64,000 nucleotides of DNA from Bradyrhizobium sp. CCGUVB4N (GCF_024199945.1 NZ_JANADP010000001.1:3410001-3474000); one strand, 5' to 3'; positions 34,429 to 44,625 are shown, counted from the first letter of the stretch. Numbers and translations are program-made. Notes: a model not told the origin generated them from the sequence alone.

Positions 34429-36018
34429 ATGAACCAGTTCGCACGGCAGAGCAGCCAGTCTGCCGACATCCAGACATTGCCCGACGATATCGCCGAGGAA
34501 CTGACCCGCCTTCCGGGCGAGGTCATCAGCGTCAGTGACGCGCCTTCCCTCGCACCCCCGGTCCCGCTGTCGCAGGACGAGGTCAGGACCATCGTCCTCA
34601 GCCTGATGCTGACGATGTTTTTGGCCGCGCTCGACCAGACCATCGTCGCCACTGCGCTGCCGACCATCGGGCGCCAGTTCCGCGATGTCTCGAACCTGTC
34701 CTGGGTCATCACCGCCTATCTGCTCGCCTCGACCGCGGTTGCACCGGTGTTCGGGACGCTGAGCGACATCTACGGCCGCAAGGCCATGATCATCGTGTCG
34801 TTGAGCCTCTTCATTGCGGGCTCGGTGCTATGCGCGATCGCGCCGAGCATGCCGATGCTGATCCTGGCGCGCGGCCTGCAGGGGCTCGGCGGCGGCGGCA
34901 TCATGCCTGTCGTGCAGACCGTGATCTCCGACGTGGTGTCGCCGCGCGAGCGCGGCCAGTACCAGGCTTATTTCTCCAGCGTCTGGATGGTCGGCGGCAT
35001 TTTGGGCCCCGTCATCGGCGGCGTGTTCGCCGAGCATCTGCACTGGTCGATGATCTTCTGGATCAATCTGCCGCTCGCAGCCGCAGCGCTCGCGTTGCTG
35101 CTGCCGAAGATGAAGAAGATCCCGGTGTTCCACCGCAAGCGCAAGGTCGACTGGCTCGGCGGCGTGCTGCTGATGGCCTCCGCCGTCGTCTTCATGCTGG
35201 TGCTGACCTGGGGCGGCACGCGCTATCCCTGGCTTTCGCCGACCGTGTTGTCGATGGTGGGCGGCGCCGTTGCGCTCGCGGTCACCTTCGTCTGGCACGC
35301 GCGCCGCTCGGACGAGCCGTTCCTGCCGTTGAAGTTGCTGACGGGATCGGTCGCACCGTTCGCACTGACCGCCGGCGGTTGCGGCCTCGGGGCCATCACC
35401 GGCCTCACCGTCCAGCTGCCGCTCTACTACGAGTCGGTCTATCATCTCAGCGCCAGCGAGGCTGGCCTTGCGCTGATCCCGCTCGCTGCGGTTTCTACCT
35501 GTGGCGCGGCGATCGCCGGCCGCACCATGGCGCGCGCCAAGCACTACAAGCGCGTCGCCATCATCGGCACCTCCTGGGCTGCGATCTGCGCGCTCGGCCT
35601 CACGGTCACCACGCTGCCGCTGTGGGGACTGCTGACGCTGATGGCCGCGTTTGCACTCGGTCTCGGCACGACCTTCCCGGTCTGTGTGGTCTCGCTGCAA
35701 AATTCGGTGGCCCGTCCGCAGGTCGGCACCATCACCGGCGCGATGAACTTCTTCCGCTCGCTGATGTCCTCGTTCACGGTCGCCGCGTTTGCCGCGATCC
35801 TCTTGATCGCGCTCGGCGCCGACATTCCGCTTGCCGGCGAGCATCACGCCGCAGGCAGCATCCCCGCGATCCCCAGCGAAGACATGCGGCACGCGTTCCG
35901 CTACGTCTTTGCGGCCGCGACCGCGTTGATGACCACCGCCGCGCTCTGCCTGATCATGATGGAGGAGCGGCCGCTGGCCGGGCCCTCGACGGCGCAATCC
36001 GTCGAGATGGCGGAGTAG
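34429..36018 (+). CDS. MFS multidrug exporter, DHA2 (14-TM) family
   Basis: The 529-aa protein has fourteen hydrophobic segments after a 60-residue soluble N-terminus. It shows DHA2 markers: LDQTIVATALPTIGRQF in TM1, the loop GTLSDIYGRKAMII, RGLQGLGGGG in TM4 and GPVIGGVFAEHLHWSMIFWI around TM5. Relatives (EmrB, QacA) export hydrophobic drugs with protons. No periplasmic adaptor (EmrA) gene lies next to it. It ends seven bases from the convergent hydrolase gene. Confidence 0.88.
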   Translation: MNQFARQSSQSADIQTLPDDIAEELTRLPGEVISVSDAPSLAPPVPLSQDEVRTIVLSLMLTMFLAALDQTIVATALPTIGRQFRDVSNLSWVITAYLLASTAVAPVFGTLSDIYGRKAMIIVSLSLFIAGSVLCAIAPSMPMLILARGLQGLGGGGIMPVVQTVISDVVSPRERGQYQAYFSSVWMVGGILGPVIGGVFAEHLHWSMIFWINLPLAAAALALLLPKMKKIPVFHRKRKVDWLGGVLLMASAVVFMLVLTWGGTRYPWLSPTVLSMVGGAVALAVTFVWHARRSDEPFLPLKLLTGSVAPFALTAGGCGLGAITGLTVQLPLYYESVYHLSASEAGLALIPLAAVSTCGAAIAGRTMARAKHYKRVAIIGTSWAAICALGLTVTTLPLWGLLTLMAAFALGLGTTFPVCVVSLQNSVARPQVGTITGAMNFFRSLMSSFTVAAFAAILLIALGADIPLAGEHHAAGSIPAIPSEDMRHAFRYVFAAATALMTTAALCLIMMEERPLAGPSTAQSVEMAE

Positions 36019-36024
36019 GGCGCT

Positions 36025-37716
36025 CTATCCGCCGCGGTCGGTATCGTCGTCAGGTGCCCGTCGTGCTCGCGCAGCAAGATGGCTCTTGAGCTGCGCCAGC
36101 GCCTCGGCCGACCAATCATTGACATCGGTGACCGCGACCCAGGCATCGACGTAATGCTCGGGCGCGTAGACATGGCCAAAGCCCATCGGCGCATTGGTTG
36201 CGACCGCCATGTCGAGCGCGAGCTGCAGCATCGTGACGATGGGATACCATCTCAGCTCCGGTGACACGTCGGGCCCGCGTGGCGCACTCATCCAGGCCGG
36301 GGCCTGATAGGCGTCGCGATAGGCGAAGAACGTGATCGCGTCGCTGGCATATTGCAGATAGACGACCCGCATCGGTCCCCACGGCGTGTCCGGCGGCACC
36401 GTCGGCCCGTTCTGGTTCATGAAGCGCACGAAGCGGCTGTCGCGGAATTCCGGCAGCCACGCCGGCGAGCCCGGATTGCGGTTGTCGGTGATCGAGCGCC
36501 AGATGCGGCTTTCGAACGGCGCACCGCTCCACAGCGCGCCGGCAATGGGATCGCCGATGGTCTCGAACAGCTCGGCGGATTTCTCCGAGTTGAGGGCGCC
36601 AAGGCTCAGCCCATGCAAATACAGCTTCGGCCGCCTGTCCTTCGGCAACGTCGTCCAGTAGCCGTAGATCTCCGCAAACAGGGCGCGCGCGGCTTCCGCG
36701 CCGTATTCGGGCTGAAACAGCAGCGACAGCGGGCTGTTGAGATAGGAATACTGCATCGCGACGCTGGCGACGTCGCCGTGATGGAGATATTCCACCGTAT
36801 CCATCGCGGCCGGATCGATCCAGCCCGTGCCGGTCGGTGTGATGACGACCAGGAGTTTGCGCTCGAAACCGTGCTGGCGTTTAAGCTCGTCGAGTGCAAG
36901 CCTGGCGCGCGCCTGCGCCGTTTCGCGGGCTGCGAGGCCCACATAGACGCGCACGGGCTCCTGCGCGGCGCGTCCGGTGATGGCGCTGACCTCGGCTGCG
37001 GTCGGGCCTGAGGCAATGAAGCGGCGCCCCATGCGCCCGAGCTCCTTCCACTTCACCAGCGATGCCGGGCTTCCGGTCCGATCGGATGCCGTCGGTTGCG
37101 GGCGTTCGGGCTCGAACAGGATATCGAGCTCGCGGAACGAGGAATCGAGCACGTTGAACGCCGTGCGGATCAGGACATTGCTGGCGATCGACCAGAACAG
37201 CAGGCCTGCGACGAGCACGCCAATGACGTTCGCGACTTTCCGCGGAATGACGCGCCGCGTGCCCGCAGCAAGGAGGCGGGCGACCAGTGCAAACAGCCGC
37301 CCCAGCACCAGCAGCACCACGAACGTGATCAGGGCGACGATGCAGACCTTGAGCGGATGCGCGGTCTCGACCGGCTCCATCTTCATGACAGTGCGGATCG
37401 CGTTCTGCCATGCGGTTGTGCGCCAGAGTGCGGCGATCACGATGAGCAGGCAGCCGGCCGCGACAAGTGCATTCGCAGCAGATCTTGCGCGCGGCGACGG
37501 CTCGGGCAGCTCGAGATAGTGCCACAGACGGCGCCACAGCACGCCGGCGAGATAGCCGATCGCAAAACAGCCTCCGGCCAGCGCCCCCTGCGTGAGATAG
37601 CTGCGCGGGATCAGCGTCGGGGTCAGCGCGGCCGCGAAGAACACCGCGCCCAGCATGAGGCCGATGCCGGACAGCGAAAGCAATTGCCGCTGAATGAACC
37701 GCGCGAGACCAGTCAA
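36025..37716 (-). CDS. Membrane-anchored alpha/beta-hydrolase family protein
   Basis: The 563-aa protein has four to five membrane segments in its first 180 residues and a soluble C-terminal hydrolase domain. The nucleophile elbow reads HGLSLGALNSE (G-x-S-x-G). It also has PRGPDVSPELRWYPIVTMLQ and FGHVYAPEHYVDAW near the end, the pattern of the actinobacterial/rhizobial alpha/beta-hydrolase family with an N-terminal membrane domain. The substrate is unknown, possibly lipid. It starts 18 bp after the GAF-kinase stop on the same strand, so kinase and hydrolase are probably one transcript. Confidence 0.8.
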   Translation of the reverse strand: MTGLARFIQRQLLSLSGIGLMLGAVFFAAALTPTLIPRSYLTQGALAGGCFAIGYLAGVLWRRLWHYLELPEPSPRARSAANALVAAGCLLIVIAALWRTTAWQNAIRTVMKMEPVETAHPLKVCIVALITFVVLLVLGRLFALVARLLAAGTRRVIPRKVANVIGVLVAGLLFWSIASNVLIRTAFNVLDSSFRELDILFEPERPQPTASDRTGSPASLVKWKELGRMGRRFIASGPTAAEVSAITGRAAQEPVRVYVGLAARETAQARARLALDELKRQHGFERKLLVVITPTGTGWIDPAAMDTVEYLHHGDVASVAMQYSYLNSPLSLLFQPEYGAEAARALFAEIYGYWTTLPKDRRPKLYLHGLSLGALNSEKSAELFETIGDPIAGALWSGAPFESRIWRSITDNRNPGSPAWLPEFRDSRFVRFMNQNGPTVPPDTPWGPMRVVYLQYASDAITFFAYRDAYQAPAWMSAPRGPDVSPELRWYPIVTMLQLALDMAVATNAPMGFGHVYAPEHYVDAWVAVTDVNDWSAEALAQLKSHLAARARRAPDDDTDRGG

Positions 37717-37734
37717 GTTATCTCCCGAACGATG

Positions 37735-40700
37735 CTATCCCTTGTTGTCCGCAAAACCGCTGTTCCGCGGCAGCAAAATCGTGAACTCCGTGAATTGACC
37801 CGGCTCCGTCGCGACGTCGATCGTGCCGCCGTGCTGCTTCACCACGATGTCGTGGCTCATCGACAGTCCGAGGCCGGTGCCTTCGCCCGCCGGCTTTGTG
37901 GTGAAGAACGGATTGAACATTTTTGCCTTCACGTCATCGGGAATGCCGATACCGTTGTCGCGGATGCGGATCTCGACGGCGTCGCCGCGGTCGCGGGTCG
38001 TGGCGGTCACGACCGGCTCGAACGTGCCTGCTCCGCTCCCTGCCTGGCGCTTTGCCACCGCATAGAATCCGTTCGAGATCAGGTTCAGCAGCACCCGCGA
38101 GATCTCCTGCGGAAACAGATTTGCGGAGCCCGCCGCCGGATCGAGCTCACGTCTCAGCGTCACATCGAACTGCGGCTTCTCGGCGCGCGCGCCGTGATAG
38201 GCGAGGTTGAGGCTCTCCTCGACCAGCGCGTTGATATCACTCAAGCCGTACTCGCCGCCGCCTTCGCGCGAATGCAGCAGCATGTTCTTGACGATGGAAT
38301 CGGCGCGCTTGCCGTGCTGCACGACCTTCTGCAGATTGTCCTTCAGCATCGACGTCAGCTCGTCGACCTCGTTGCGGACATCGTCGCCGAGCGAAGCGGG
38401 TGTCAGCACCTCGTTCAGCTCCTCGGTCAGTTCGGCCGAGAGCGCGGCGAAATTGTTGACGAAGTTGAGCGGGTTCTTGATCTCGTGCGCGATGCCGGCG
38501 GTGAGCTGTCCGAGCGAGGCGAGCTTCTCGGTCTGGATCAACCGATCCTGCGCCGCGCGCAAATCGTCGAGCGATTTCGCAAGGTCGCGCGTGCGGTCCT
38601 GCACCTCGTCGAAGAGGCGCACATTCTCGATCGCGATGACGGCTTGGTCGGCGAAGCTTGTAACGAGTTCGATCTGCTTTTCGCTGAACGGCCGGATTGC
38701 GCGACGTGCGAGAACAATTGCGCCTACCGTGCTGCCTTCGCGCAGCAAGGGCACACCGAGGAAGCTACGCGGATTGCCGCTCAGTTCCTGGCCTTCAAAG
38801 AAGTAGTCGGGATCTTCCAGCACGTCGGTGACATGGACCACTTTGTCGCCGAGCAAAGTCCGGCCCGTGATGGTGCGCCTATCTGGCCGGACCGGGAGAT
38901 CCCTTACATATTCGACGAACTTGGCTGGGAAGCCGTAGGAGCCTGCCCGGAAATAGGTACTGCCGGACTTGCGGGTAATCGCCGCCACATCGGCTTCGCA
39001 TAGGCGCGCCGCCGATTCGACCAGCGTATCGAGCACGGCCTGCAAGTCGAATGCCGAGCGGCTGATGACCTTGAGCACGTCGGCCGTCGCCGTCTGCTGT
39101 TGCAGCGACTCGGTCAAATTCTCGGTGCGCTGACGCAATTCGCTGAGCAGCCGTGCGTTCTCGATGGCGATCACGGCCTGCGCCGCGAACTGGCTTAGCA
39201 AGGCGATCTGCTTCCGCGAGAAGGGCCGGTTCTCCTGCCTGAAGATCATGACGTTGCCGACCACGCGCTCGTCCTGAAGCAACGGCACCGCGAGCAGGCA
39301 GCGCGCGCCGCCGAGATCGACCAACGCCCGGCGGTTCGGTTCTCCGCTGCGATAGGCGTCCGACTCCACAAGGTCGACCATTTCGACGAACGGTTCGCCC
39401 CTCAATAGGCGCGCGGGCGCGGTGGCCGGACCATAGTTGAGGGGCGCCTTGCGCCGGAATTCATCATAGGCGGGGGGCAAGCCGTAAGTGGCGGCTGTGT
39501 GGAACTGCGTGCCATCGTAGGTATTGAGCACACCGAAATTGGCACCGCAGAGCTGCATTGCCTTGCCGAGCATCGCCTCGAATACCGGCGCGAGATTGCC
39601 ATTCGATCGGCTGATGACGCTGAGCACCTCCGATGTCGCGGTCTGCTGCTCCAGGGATTCGGTGAGCTCGCGCGTGCGGTCCTGCACCTCGTTGAACAAC
39701 CGTGTGTTCTCGATCGCGATCACGGCCTGGTCGGCAAAGGTCTTGAGCAGGCTGATTGCCTTGTCGGGGAAATGACCGGCCTCGCGCCGCGTCACGCCGA
39801 TGGTGCCGATCGCAACGCCGTCGCGCAGCATCGGAATCACGAGGATGCTGCGATAGCCGCGCGTCCGCGCCAGCTCCCGCATCGCTTCCGTCAGGTCTTC
39901 CTCGTTCTGCATGTCGCTGCGGAACGCGTACGCGCCGCTGGTCGCCACGCGGCTGTGAATGCCCGACGACAACAGCGGCGCCGGGAACGTGCTGAGCAGC
40001 TCCGCATTGCCGGCTTCATTGTCTGTCGTGAACGCCGCCAGATGCAGCATGCCATCGATCACGCGGGTGACGGTGGAGGAATGTCCGCCGACCAGCGCCT
40101 TGGCGCTATCTGAGATCGCTTGGAACACCGGCGTGACATCGGCGGGCGAGGCCGCAATCACCTTGAGGATGTCGGCGGTCGCCGTCTGCCGTTCCAGCGC
40201 TTCCCTGGTGGCGTTGAACAGGCTGACATTCTTGACCGCGATCACGGCCTGGTCGGCGAAGGTCTGCAGCAGACGGACATGATGCTCGGCGAACGTGCCG
40301 GTCGTACGCCGCGTGGCGATGATGACGCCCTTGGCTTCGCCCTCGCTCATCAGCGGCGTGAACAGCATGCTGCGGAAGCCGCGCGCGCGGGCGATGTCAC
40401 GCGCCGCGGGCTCGAGCTCGGTGTCGGGCAACTGCGCCGATTGGCCATTGGCGACGAGCTGGTAGGCCGGGAACTGGGCGAACGGCACCGGGAACGAGGC
40501 CTGCAGCACGCGGTCGCCGGCGGGATCGCCCGGTGTAAAGGCTGCAAGATGCGCCGCGCCGTCGACATAGCGCAGCACGGCGGTGGAAAAGCCGCCGATC
40601 AGCCGGTTGGCATTGGCGGCGATGGCATCGAACACCGGCTGCACGTCGGAGGGCGAAGCTGCCATCACCCTCAAAATGTCGGCTGTGGCAGTCTGGCGTT

Positions 40701-41310
40701 CCAGCGTCTCGCGCGTCTCGTTGAACAGTCGCGCGTTCTCGATCGCGATCACCGCCTGGTCGGCAAAGGTCTGGAGCAACTCCACGAGGTCGGGTGCGAA
40801 TGCGCCCGTCTCCGTGCGCGTGACGCTGATCATGCCGACCGCCGCACCGCGATTCATCAGCGGCATGAACAGCACGCTGCGAAAGCCGCGCAGCCGCGCC
40901 AGATCGCGGTTCAACTGCGGCACGTGACTGGCCTCGCAGTCGGGAAACTGGATCGTCTCGCCGCCGCGAACCAGCGCAAAGGTCGGGAAATCCTCGATCC
41001 GCCGCGGAAACGACGCCTTCAGCCCTTCGTCCCCTTCCGGGCTCGTCGGCGTAAACGCCACGAGGTGCAGCTCATCGCCGATGAACTGGAGCACGGTGGC
41101 GGAGAAGCCGCCGAGCAGGCGTTTTGAGCTCGACGCGATCGCCGCAAAGACCGGCCGGGCATCGGAGGGCGAGGCCGCGATGGTGCGCAGGATCTCGGCG
41201 CTGGCGTTTTGCCGATCGCGCAGCCGCGCGTTCTCGGCCGCGGCCGACTGCAATTGCCGCTTGAGCTCGTCGATCCCGGCAGCATCGTTGGAAAGGGTGG
41301 TCATTCGCAT
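37735..41310 (-). CDS. Orphan hybrid-length histidine kinase with five GAF domains
   Basis: The 1191-aa protein starts with a short coiled coil, then five tandem GAF modules (roughly residues 40-200, 215-375, 390-550, 575-735, 750-910). They are joined by near-identical linkers such as [16 protein letters not shown] coiled segment leads to a HisKA box with His942 ([12 protein letters not shown]) and a HATPase domain (N, G1 and G2 boxes near DNGIGIPDD and GLGLSMSHD). No membrane segment is visible, so it should be a cytoplasmic sensor. GAFs 1-3 resemble each other most, which suggests recent internal duplication. No response regulator is next to it; an alpha/beta hydrolase is co-transcribed. 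Confidence 0.9.
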   Translation of the reverse strand: MRMTTLSNDAAGIDELKRQLQSAAAENARLRDRQNASAEILRTIAASPSDARPVFAAIASSSKRLLGGFSATVLQFIGDELHLVAFTPTSPEGDEGLKASFPRRIEDFPTFALVRGGETIQFPDCEASHVPQLNRDLARLRGFRSVLFMPLMNRGAAVGMISVTRTETGAFAPDLVELLQTFADQAVIAIENARLFNETRETLERQTATADILRVMAASPSDVQPVFDAIAANANRLIGGFSTAVLRYVDGAAHLAAFTPGDPAGDRVLQASFPVPFAQFPAYQLVANGQSAQLPDTELEPAARDIARARGFRSMLFTPLMSEGEAKGVIIATRRTTGTFAEHHVRLLQTFADQAVIAVKNVSLFNATREALERQTATADILKVIAASPADVTPVFQAISDSAKALVGGHSSTVTRVIDGMLHLAAFTTDNEAGNAELLSTFPAPLLSSGIHSRVATSGAYAFRSDMQNEEDLTEAMRELARTRGYRSILVIPMLRDGVAIGTIGVTRREAGHFPDKAISLLKTFADQAVIAIENTRLFNEVQDRTRELTESLEQQTATSEVLSVISRSNGNLAPVFEAMLGKAMQLCGANFGVLNTYDGTQFHTAATYGLPPAYDEFRRKAPLNYGPATAPARLLRGEPFVEMVDLVESDAYRSGEPNRRALVDLGGARCLLAVPLLQDERVVGNVMIFRQENRPFSRKQIALLSQFAAQAVIAIENARLLSELRQRTENLTESLQQQTATADVLKVISRSAFDLQAVLDTLVESAARLCEADVAAITRKSGSTYFRAGSYGFPAKFVEYVRDLPVRPDRRTITGRTLLGDKVVHVTDVLEDPDYFFEGQELSGNPRSFLGVPLLREGSTVGAIVLARRAIRPFSEKQIELVTSFADQAVIAIENVRLFDEVQDRTRDLAKSLDDLRAAQDRLIQTEKLASLGQLTAGIAHEIKNPLNFVNNFAALSAELTEELNEVLTPASLGDDVRNEVDELTSMLKDNLQKVVQHGKRADSIVKNMLLHSREGGGEYGLSDINALVEESLNLAYHGARAEKPQFDVTLRRELDPAAGSANLFPQEISRVLLNLISNGFYAVAKRQAGSGAGTFEPVVTATTRDRGDAVEIRIRDNGIGIPDDVKAKMFNPFFTTKPAGEGTGLGLSMSHDIVVKQHGGTIDVATEPGQFTEFTILLPRNSGFADNKG

Positions 41311-41399
41311 TCCGGCTCAATGCCGCGACAGGCGCGGCACCGTGCCGGATTATCACATCTCCTGCGGCCGGAGCCAGCGCCCGCGGCGTTGCGGCTGCC

Positions 41400-43034
41400 T
41401 CACGTGCCGGGCCGCGAGACCTCGGTTTCCTTGCTGGTGATGAACTCCAGCAGCACGGGGATGCCTTCCCTGGTCTTCTGGATGCCGCGCTTGATCGCGG
41501 GGATGATGTCCTCCGGCTTGGTCACCCGTTCGCCATAGCCGCCGAAGGCGCGGGCCATCGCGGCATAGTCGCCGGAAATGTCGGTCGAGCGATATTTCTC
41601 GGTCGAGATCGGCATCACCTTCAACTCGATCGCCATCGAGAAATTGTTGAGCAGGATCGACATGATCGGAATGCGCTCGCGCACCGCGGTCTCGAAATCC
41701 ATGCCCGTGAAACCGATAGCCGCATCGCCCCAGACATTGATGCAGAGCTTGTCGGGCTTGGCGAGCTTGGCCCCCATCGCGAGCCCAAGGCCGTAACCGA
41801 GCTGCGTCGTCTTGCCCCAGCCGAGATAGGAGAGGGGTGTCACCGCTTTCCAGAACGGCGAGAGCTGGTCGCGCGGGCTGCCGGCGTCATGGGTGATGAT
41901 GGTGTTGTCGATATCGACGGTGTGTTGAAGGTCCCACAGCACGCGATAGGGGTTGAGTGGCGCATCATTGCTGGTGAGCTTCGGCATCCACTTCGCCAGC
42001 CACTCCTTGTGCGAAGCCGCGATCTCGGCCGCGACCGCCGAGGCATCGCGATCGGCGGTGACCGTTTTGCTGATCTCCTCTAGCAGTGCGTCGAGCACGA
42101 GGCCGGCGTCGCCGACCAGGCCGATCTTCGCCTCGACATCCTTGTTGAGATGATTGGGATCGAGCGTCGAATGGATGATGGTCTTGCCCTTCGGCATTGC
42201 GATGCCGAAACTGGTCTCGGTGAAAGAGCAGCCGATGCCGAAGATGACGTCGGCTTCGCCGAGGAATTTCGGCACGGCGCGCGGCACGGCAAGCCCGCCG
42301 GAGCCAAGCGAGAGCGGATGCGTCTCCGGGAATGAGGATTTCCCGCCGAGGCTGGTGGTGACGGGAATGGCCAGCCGTTCCGCAAGCCGCTTCAACTGCG
42401 GCCACGCCTGGGCGTAATGCACGCCCTGGCCGGCATAGATCACGGGACGTTTTGCGCTGACAAGCAGGCTTGCTGCTTCCTTCACATGCACGGGGTCGGC
42501 GCCGTACCGGGTGCGCAGCACCGGCGTATAGTTCAGAGGTTCCGGCACCTCCTCGTTCCACATGTCGGCGGGAATCTCGACGATCACGGGGCCGCCGCGG
42601 CCGTTCTTCAATTTGGTGAAGGCGCGGCGGAAAATGTTGGCGACCTCCGCGGCGAGGATGATCGGCTCGGACGATTTCGAAAACGGCTTCATCGCCTCGC
42701 TGGAATTGAAGTTCGGCTCGATATGCGCAAGCCTGCGCTGATAGCCCATCGGCAGCACCAGCACCGGCACGGATTCGCCAAAGCACTGCGCGACGCCGCC
42801 CATCGCGTTCTCTGCGCCCGGTCCATGCTGCATGCAGAACGCGCCGACCGTGCGTCCCGATGTGACGCGCGAGATCGCATCCGCCATGTGCACGCCGACG
42901 CGTTCCTGACGCACCATCACAGGGCGGATCTCGGCCTTCGCCGCGTGCTCGATCAGATGGTTGACGGGATAACCGCAGAGGATCTCGATCCCCTCGCGCC
43001 GCATGATTTCCGCAATGGCGGTGCCGAGCTTCAT
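41400..43034 (-). CDS. Thiamine-diphosphate enzyme, acetolactate-synthase-like
   Basis: The 544-aa protein has the three domains of the TPP decarboxylase/synthase family: catalytic Glu in VMVRQERVGVHMAD (about residue 44), a central nucleotide-type domain, and the TPP/Mg motif GDAAIGFTGMDFETAV ending in LLNN. Paralogues are annotated only as TPP-requiring enzymes; acetolactate synthase itself is about 590 aa with a partner small subunit, not found here. Candidates include 2-oxo-acid or oxalyl/sulfo-type decarboxylases. It stands alone on the minus strand. Confidence 0.85.
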   Translation of the reverse strand: MKLGTAIAEIMRREGIEILCGYPVNHLIEHAAKAEIRPVMVRQERVGVHMADAISRVTSGRTVGAFCMQHGPGAENAMGGVAQCFGESVPVLVLPMGYQRRLAHIEPNFNSSEAMKPFSKSSEPIILAAEVANIFRRAFTKLKNGRGGPVIVEIPADMWNEEVPEPLNYTPVLRTRYGADPVHVKEAASLLVSAKRPVIYAGQGVHYAQAWPQLKRLAERLAIPVTTSLGGKSSFPETHPLSLGSGGLAVPRAVPKFLGEADVIFGIGCSFTETSFGIAMPKGKTIIHSTLDPNHLNKDVEAKIGLVGDAGLVLDALLEEISKTVTADRDASAVAAEIAASHKEWLAKWMPKLTSNDAPLNPYRVLWDLQHTVDIDNTIITHDAGSPRDQLSPFWKAVTPLSYLGWGKTTQLGYGLGLAMGAKLAKPDKLCINVWGDAAIGFTGMDFETAVRERIPIMSILLNNFSMAIELKVMPISTEKYRSTDISGDYAAMARAFGGYGERVTKPEDIIPAIKRGIQKTREGIPVLLEFITSKETEVSRPGT

Positions 43035-43150
43035 GGCGTCTCTCTCCTCAGGCAGAGGCCGGTTGGTCCGGCCGATTAAGGAGAGAGGATCAGGAAATGG
43101 CGGGAGGGTAAAGCGTGAGCAAGTGACAGTCAGCTATGCAGCGAACTCTC

Positions 43151-43233
43151 GTAGCCCGGATGGAGCGCAGCGCAATCCGGGACATCGCAAACGCGGCCCG
43201 ACCCCGGATTTCGCTGCGCTCCATCCGGGCTAC
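43151..43233. repeat. Palindromic extragenic repeat, type A
   Basis: A long imperfect hairpin: GTAGCCCGGATGGAGCGCAG (from 43151) pairs with CTGCGCTCCATCCGGGCTAC (to 43233). I recall GTAGCCCGGATGGAGCGCAG as a very widespread extragenic palindrome in rhizobia and other proteobacteria. It lies between the TPP enzyme start and the secreted protein end. Confidence 0.85.
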
Positions 43234-43249
43234 TGGCTTGCCAACCTTC

Positions 43250-43693
43250 CTATTTGCAGTTTTTGCAGATGGTCAGCTTTCGCTTCAATGCATCGTCGTC
43301 TTGATCGATCAATGATTGCGCGTCGAGATTGCCTGTATCCCGATTGGAGCCCTTTGCCGCGCGTGACCTCGCAGGCGGCGCCAGCTGGCTCGGTGCGTCA
43401 TTGTCGTCGGTGCTGGCGCTGAAGCCGTCGTAGTCGGCGGCTGGGTTCGGCATCGAGGCCGGCCCGCCGATCACGGGTGGCGAGGGCTCTCTGCCGGCCG
43501 GCGGAGTTCTATGGTTCGTGACCAAGGCCGGTTCGCCCTTGGGCCTGGTGTTTTTGGCGCTCGCATGCGGTGGCGATGTATTGGGCGGAGTGAGCGAAAC
43601 CGGCGGCGAGGACGACGTCTGTCCTTGCGCGCTGTCGTGGAACCAGACGCCGGCCAGGATGAGGCCGAGAGCCAAGAGCGTCGTGCGTCTCAT
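43250..43693 (-). CDS. Secreted Pro/Ser-rich hypothetical protein
   Basis: From the ATG at 43693 (AAGGA five bases upstream) the product is 147 aa with a signal peptide (RRTTLLALGLILAGVWFH..SAQG) followed by a Pro, Ser, Asn and Ala-rich, probably unfolded chain. The last residues are KRKLTICKNCK, with a CxxC. I do not recognise a domain. The gene is flanked by palindromic repeats on both sides. Codon use looks coding (G/C third positions), supporting a real gene. Confidence 0.5.
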   Translation of the reverse strand: MRRTTLLALGLILAGVWFHDSAQGQTSSSPPVSLTPPNTSPPHASAKNTRPKGEPALVTNHRTPPAGREPSPPVIGGPASMPNPAADYDGFSASTDDNDAPSQLAPPARSRAAKGSNRDTGNLDAQSLIDQDDDALKRKLTICKNCK

Positions 43694-43889
43694 CGGCATC
43701 CTTCAAATAGCTCGGGTTCAATGATCGACAGGATGGCTTTTCGCGCCATGCCATCAAGAATATCAGCACTCACATGATCGTCAAAATTGACGGAAATGGG
43801 GTGCCAGTCCTGGCTTTTCCCTTTTCTCGAAAGGGGCGAAAGCTGTCGCGAGAGTGCGAAGGCGGGTGTCTAAATGGGAATGTAAGGTT

Positions 43890-43977
43890 GTAGGATGGGG
43901 TAGAGCACTTGCGAAACCCATCATGTTTCAGCGTGCAAGAAGCTTTGATGGGTTTCGCTTCGCTCTACCCATCCTAC
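43890..43977. repeat. Palindromic extragenic repeat, type B
   Basis: Left arm 43890-43923 begins GTAGGATGGGGTAGAGC; right arm 43946-43977 ends GCTCTACCCATCCTAC. The arms pair with a few bulges around a 22-base loop. The motif GGATGGGTAGAGCGAAGCGA-type is, as I recall, a common intergenic repeat in Bradyrhizobium. Confidence 0.8.
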
Positions 43978-44000
43978 GGCATCGCGAATCCTTCTCGCTT

Positions 44001-44080
44001 CGTCATTGCGAATGCAGCGAAGCAATCCGGAATCTCTCCGCGGAAAGACTCTGGATTGCTTCGCTGCGCTCGCAACGACG
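44001..44080. repeat. Palindromic extragenic repeat, type C
   Basis: Left arm 44001-44028 (CGTCATTGCGAATGCAGCGA..) pairs with right arm 44053-44080 (..CGCTGCGCTCGCAACGACG). It lies 12 bp beyond the Flp pilin stop and could stabilise or end that transcript, although there is no T-run. Confidence 0.82.
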
Positions 44081-44091
44081 AGGAGACAGCC

Positions 44092-44256
44092 TTACTTCGT
44101 GGCCGCGCTGATCGAGTTGAACTTGTTGCTGAGGAGGGCGCTGCCCGTGTTGGTCACGACGGTGACGATGGCGAGCGCAATGCCGGCGGCGATCAGGCCG
44201 TATTCGATTGCGGTGGCGGCATTCTCATCGGCAAGAAAAGACCTGAGCAAAATCAT
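44092..44256 (-). CDS. Flp/Fap-type pilin
   Basis: The 54-aa peptide is MILLRSFLADENAATAIEYG.. followed by a 20-residue hydrophobic segment and a short polar tail. The Glu-Tyr in ATAIEYGLIAAGIA is the Flp pilin signature; cleavage occurs just before the hydrophobic part in family members. GAGGAG lies seven bases before the ATG. The prepilin peptidase and Tad secretion genes needed to assemble it are not in this window, so it depends on a locus elsewhere. Confidence 0.88.
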   Translation of the reverse strand: MILLRSFLADENAATAIEYGLIAAGIALAIVTVVTNTGSALLSNKFNSISAATK

Positions 44257-44377
44257 CGCCAACTCCTCATCATCCGGTCCAATGTAGGCGCGCGGCGTTA
44301 TCAAACTGGTAAAATGATCGACGGGCATTTGCGCGCGTCAAATAGGCAAGGCTCGGCCGAACCTTGCCAGCTGTGTC

Positions 44378-44396
44378 TTAACGTAACAGCCGTTAA
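44378..44396. promoter_or_regulatory. Inverted repeat TTAACG-N7-CGTTAA upstream of flp
   Basis: Perfect six-base arms (44378-44383 and 44391-44396) separated by seven bases, about 120 bp before the pilin start. The size and spacing fit a dimeric regulator. It is not the direct TTAA-N7-TTAA CtrA site. Confidence 0.35.
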
Positions 44397-44442
44397 ACGA
44401 AGGTTTCATTATCCAATTCAAATGAATGGAAGCCGGGCCGCG

Positions 44443-44625
44443 TCAACCCGTGGTGGTGCAGCCCGACGAATCCTTGCGGGGGCGTCCCAGCACGGCCGCG
44501 AGACGGCCGACCAGATAGCCCACCACATGTGGCTGCAGGCGCGCCGCACCGTCGGCGACGCGCTCGTCCTCGGTCGTGTCATTCACGATGCCGATGTAGT
44601 TCTTTCTGGCGTCCTGCTGCGGCAC
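44443..44625 (-). CDS. Doubtful 60-aa hypothetical protein
   Basis: A GTG-started frame gives 60 residues with a central hydrophobic-helix-like part (LQPHVVGYLVGRLAAVLGRP). Third positions are mostly G or C as in real genes here, but there is no ribosome site and the opposite strand is also open. It could equally be an antisense artefact. Confidence 0.25.
   Translation of the reverse strand: MPQQDARKNYIGIVNDTTEDERVADGAARLQPHVVGYLVGRLAAVLGRPRKDSSGCTTTG

Noticed and set aside
37096..39003. 635-aa ORF on the plus strand
   Set aside because: It is antisense to the end of the membrane hydrolase and the five-GAF kinase; no domain is visible.
43151..44080. Possible CRISPR-like repeats
   Set aside because: The repeats are three unrelated palindromes, not equal-spaced copies of one unit, and no cas genes are present.
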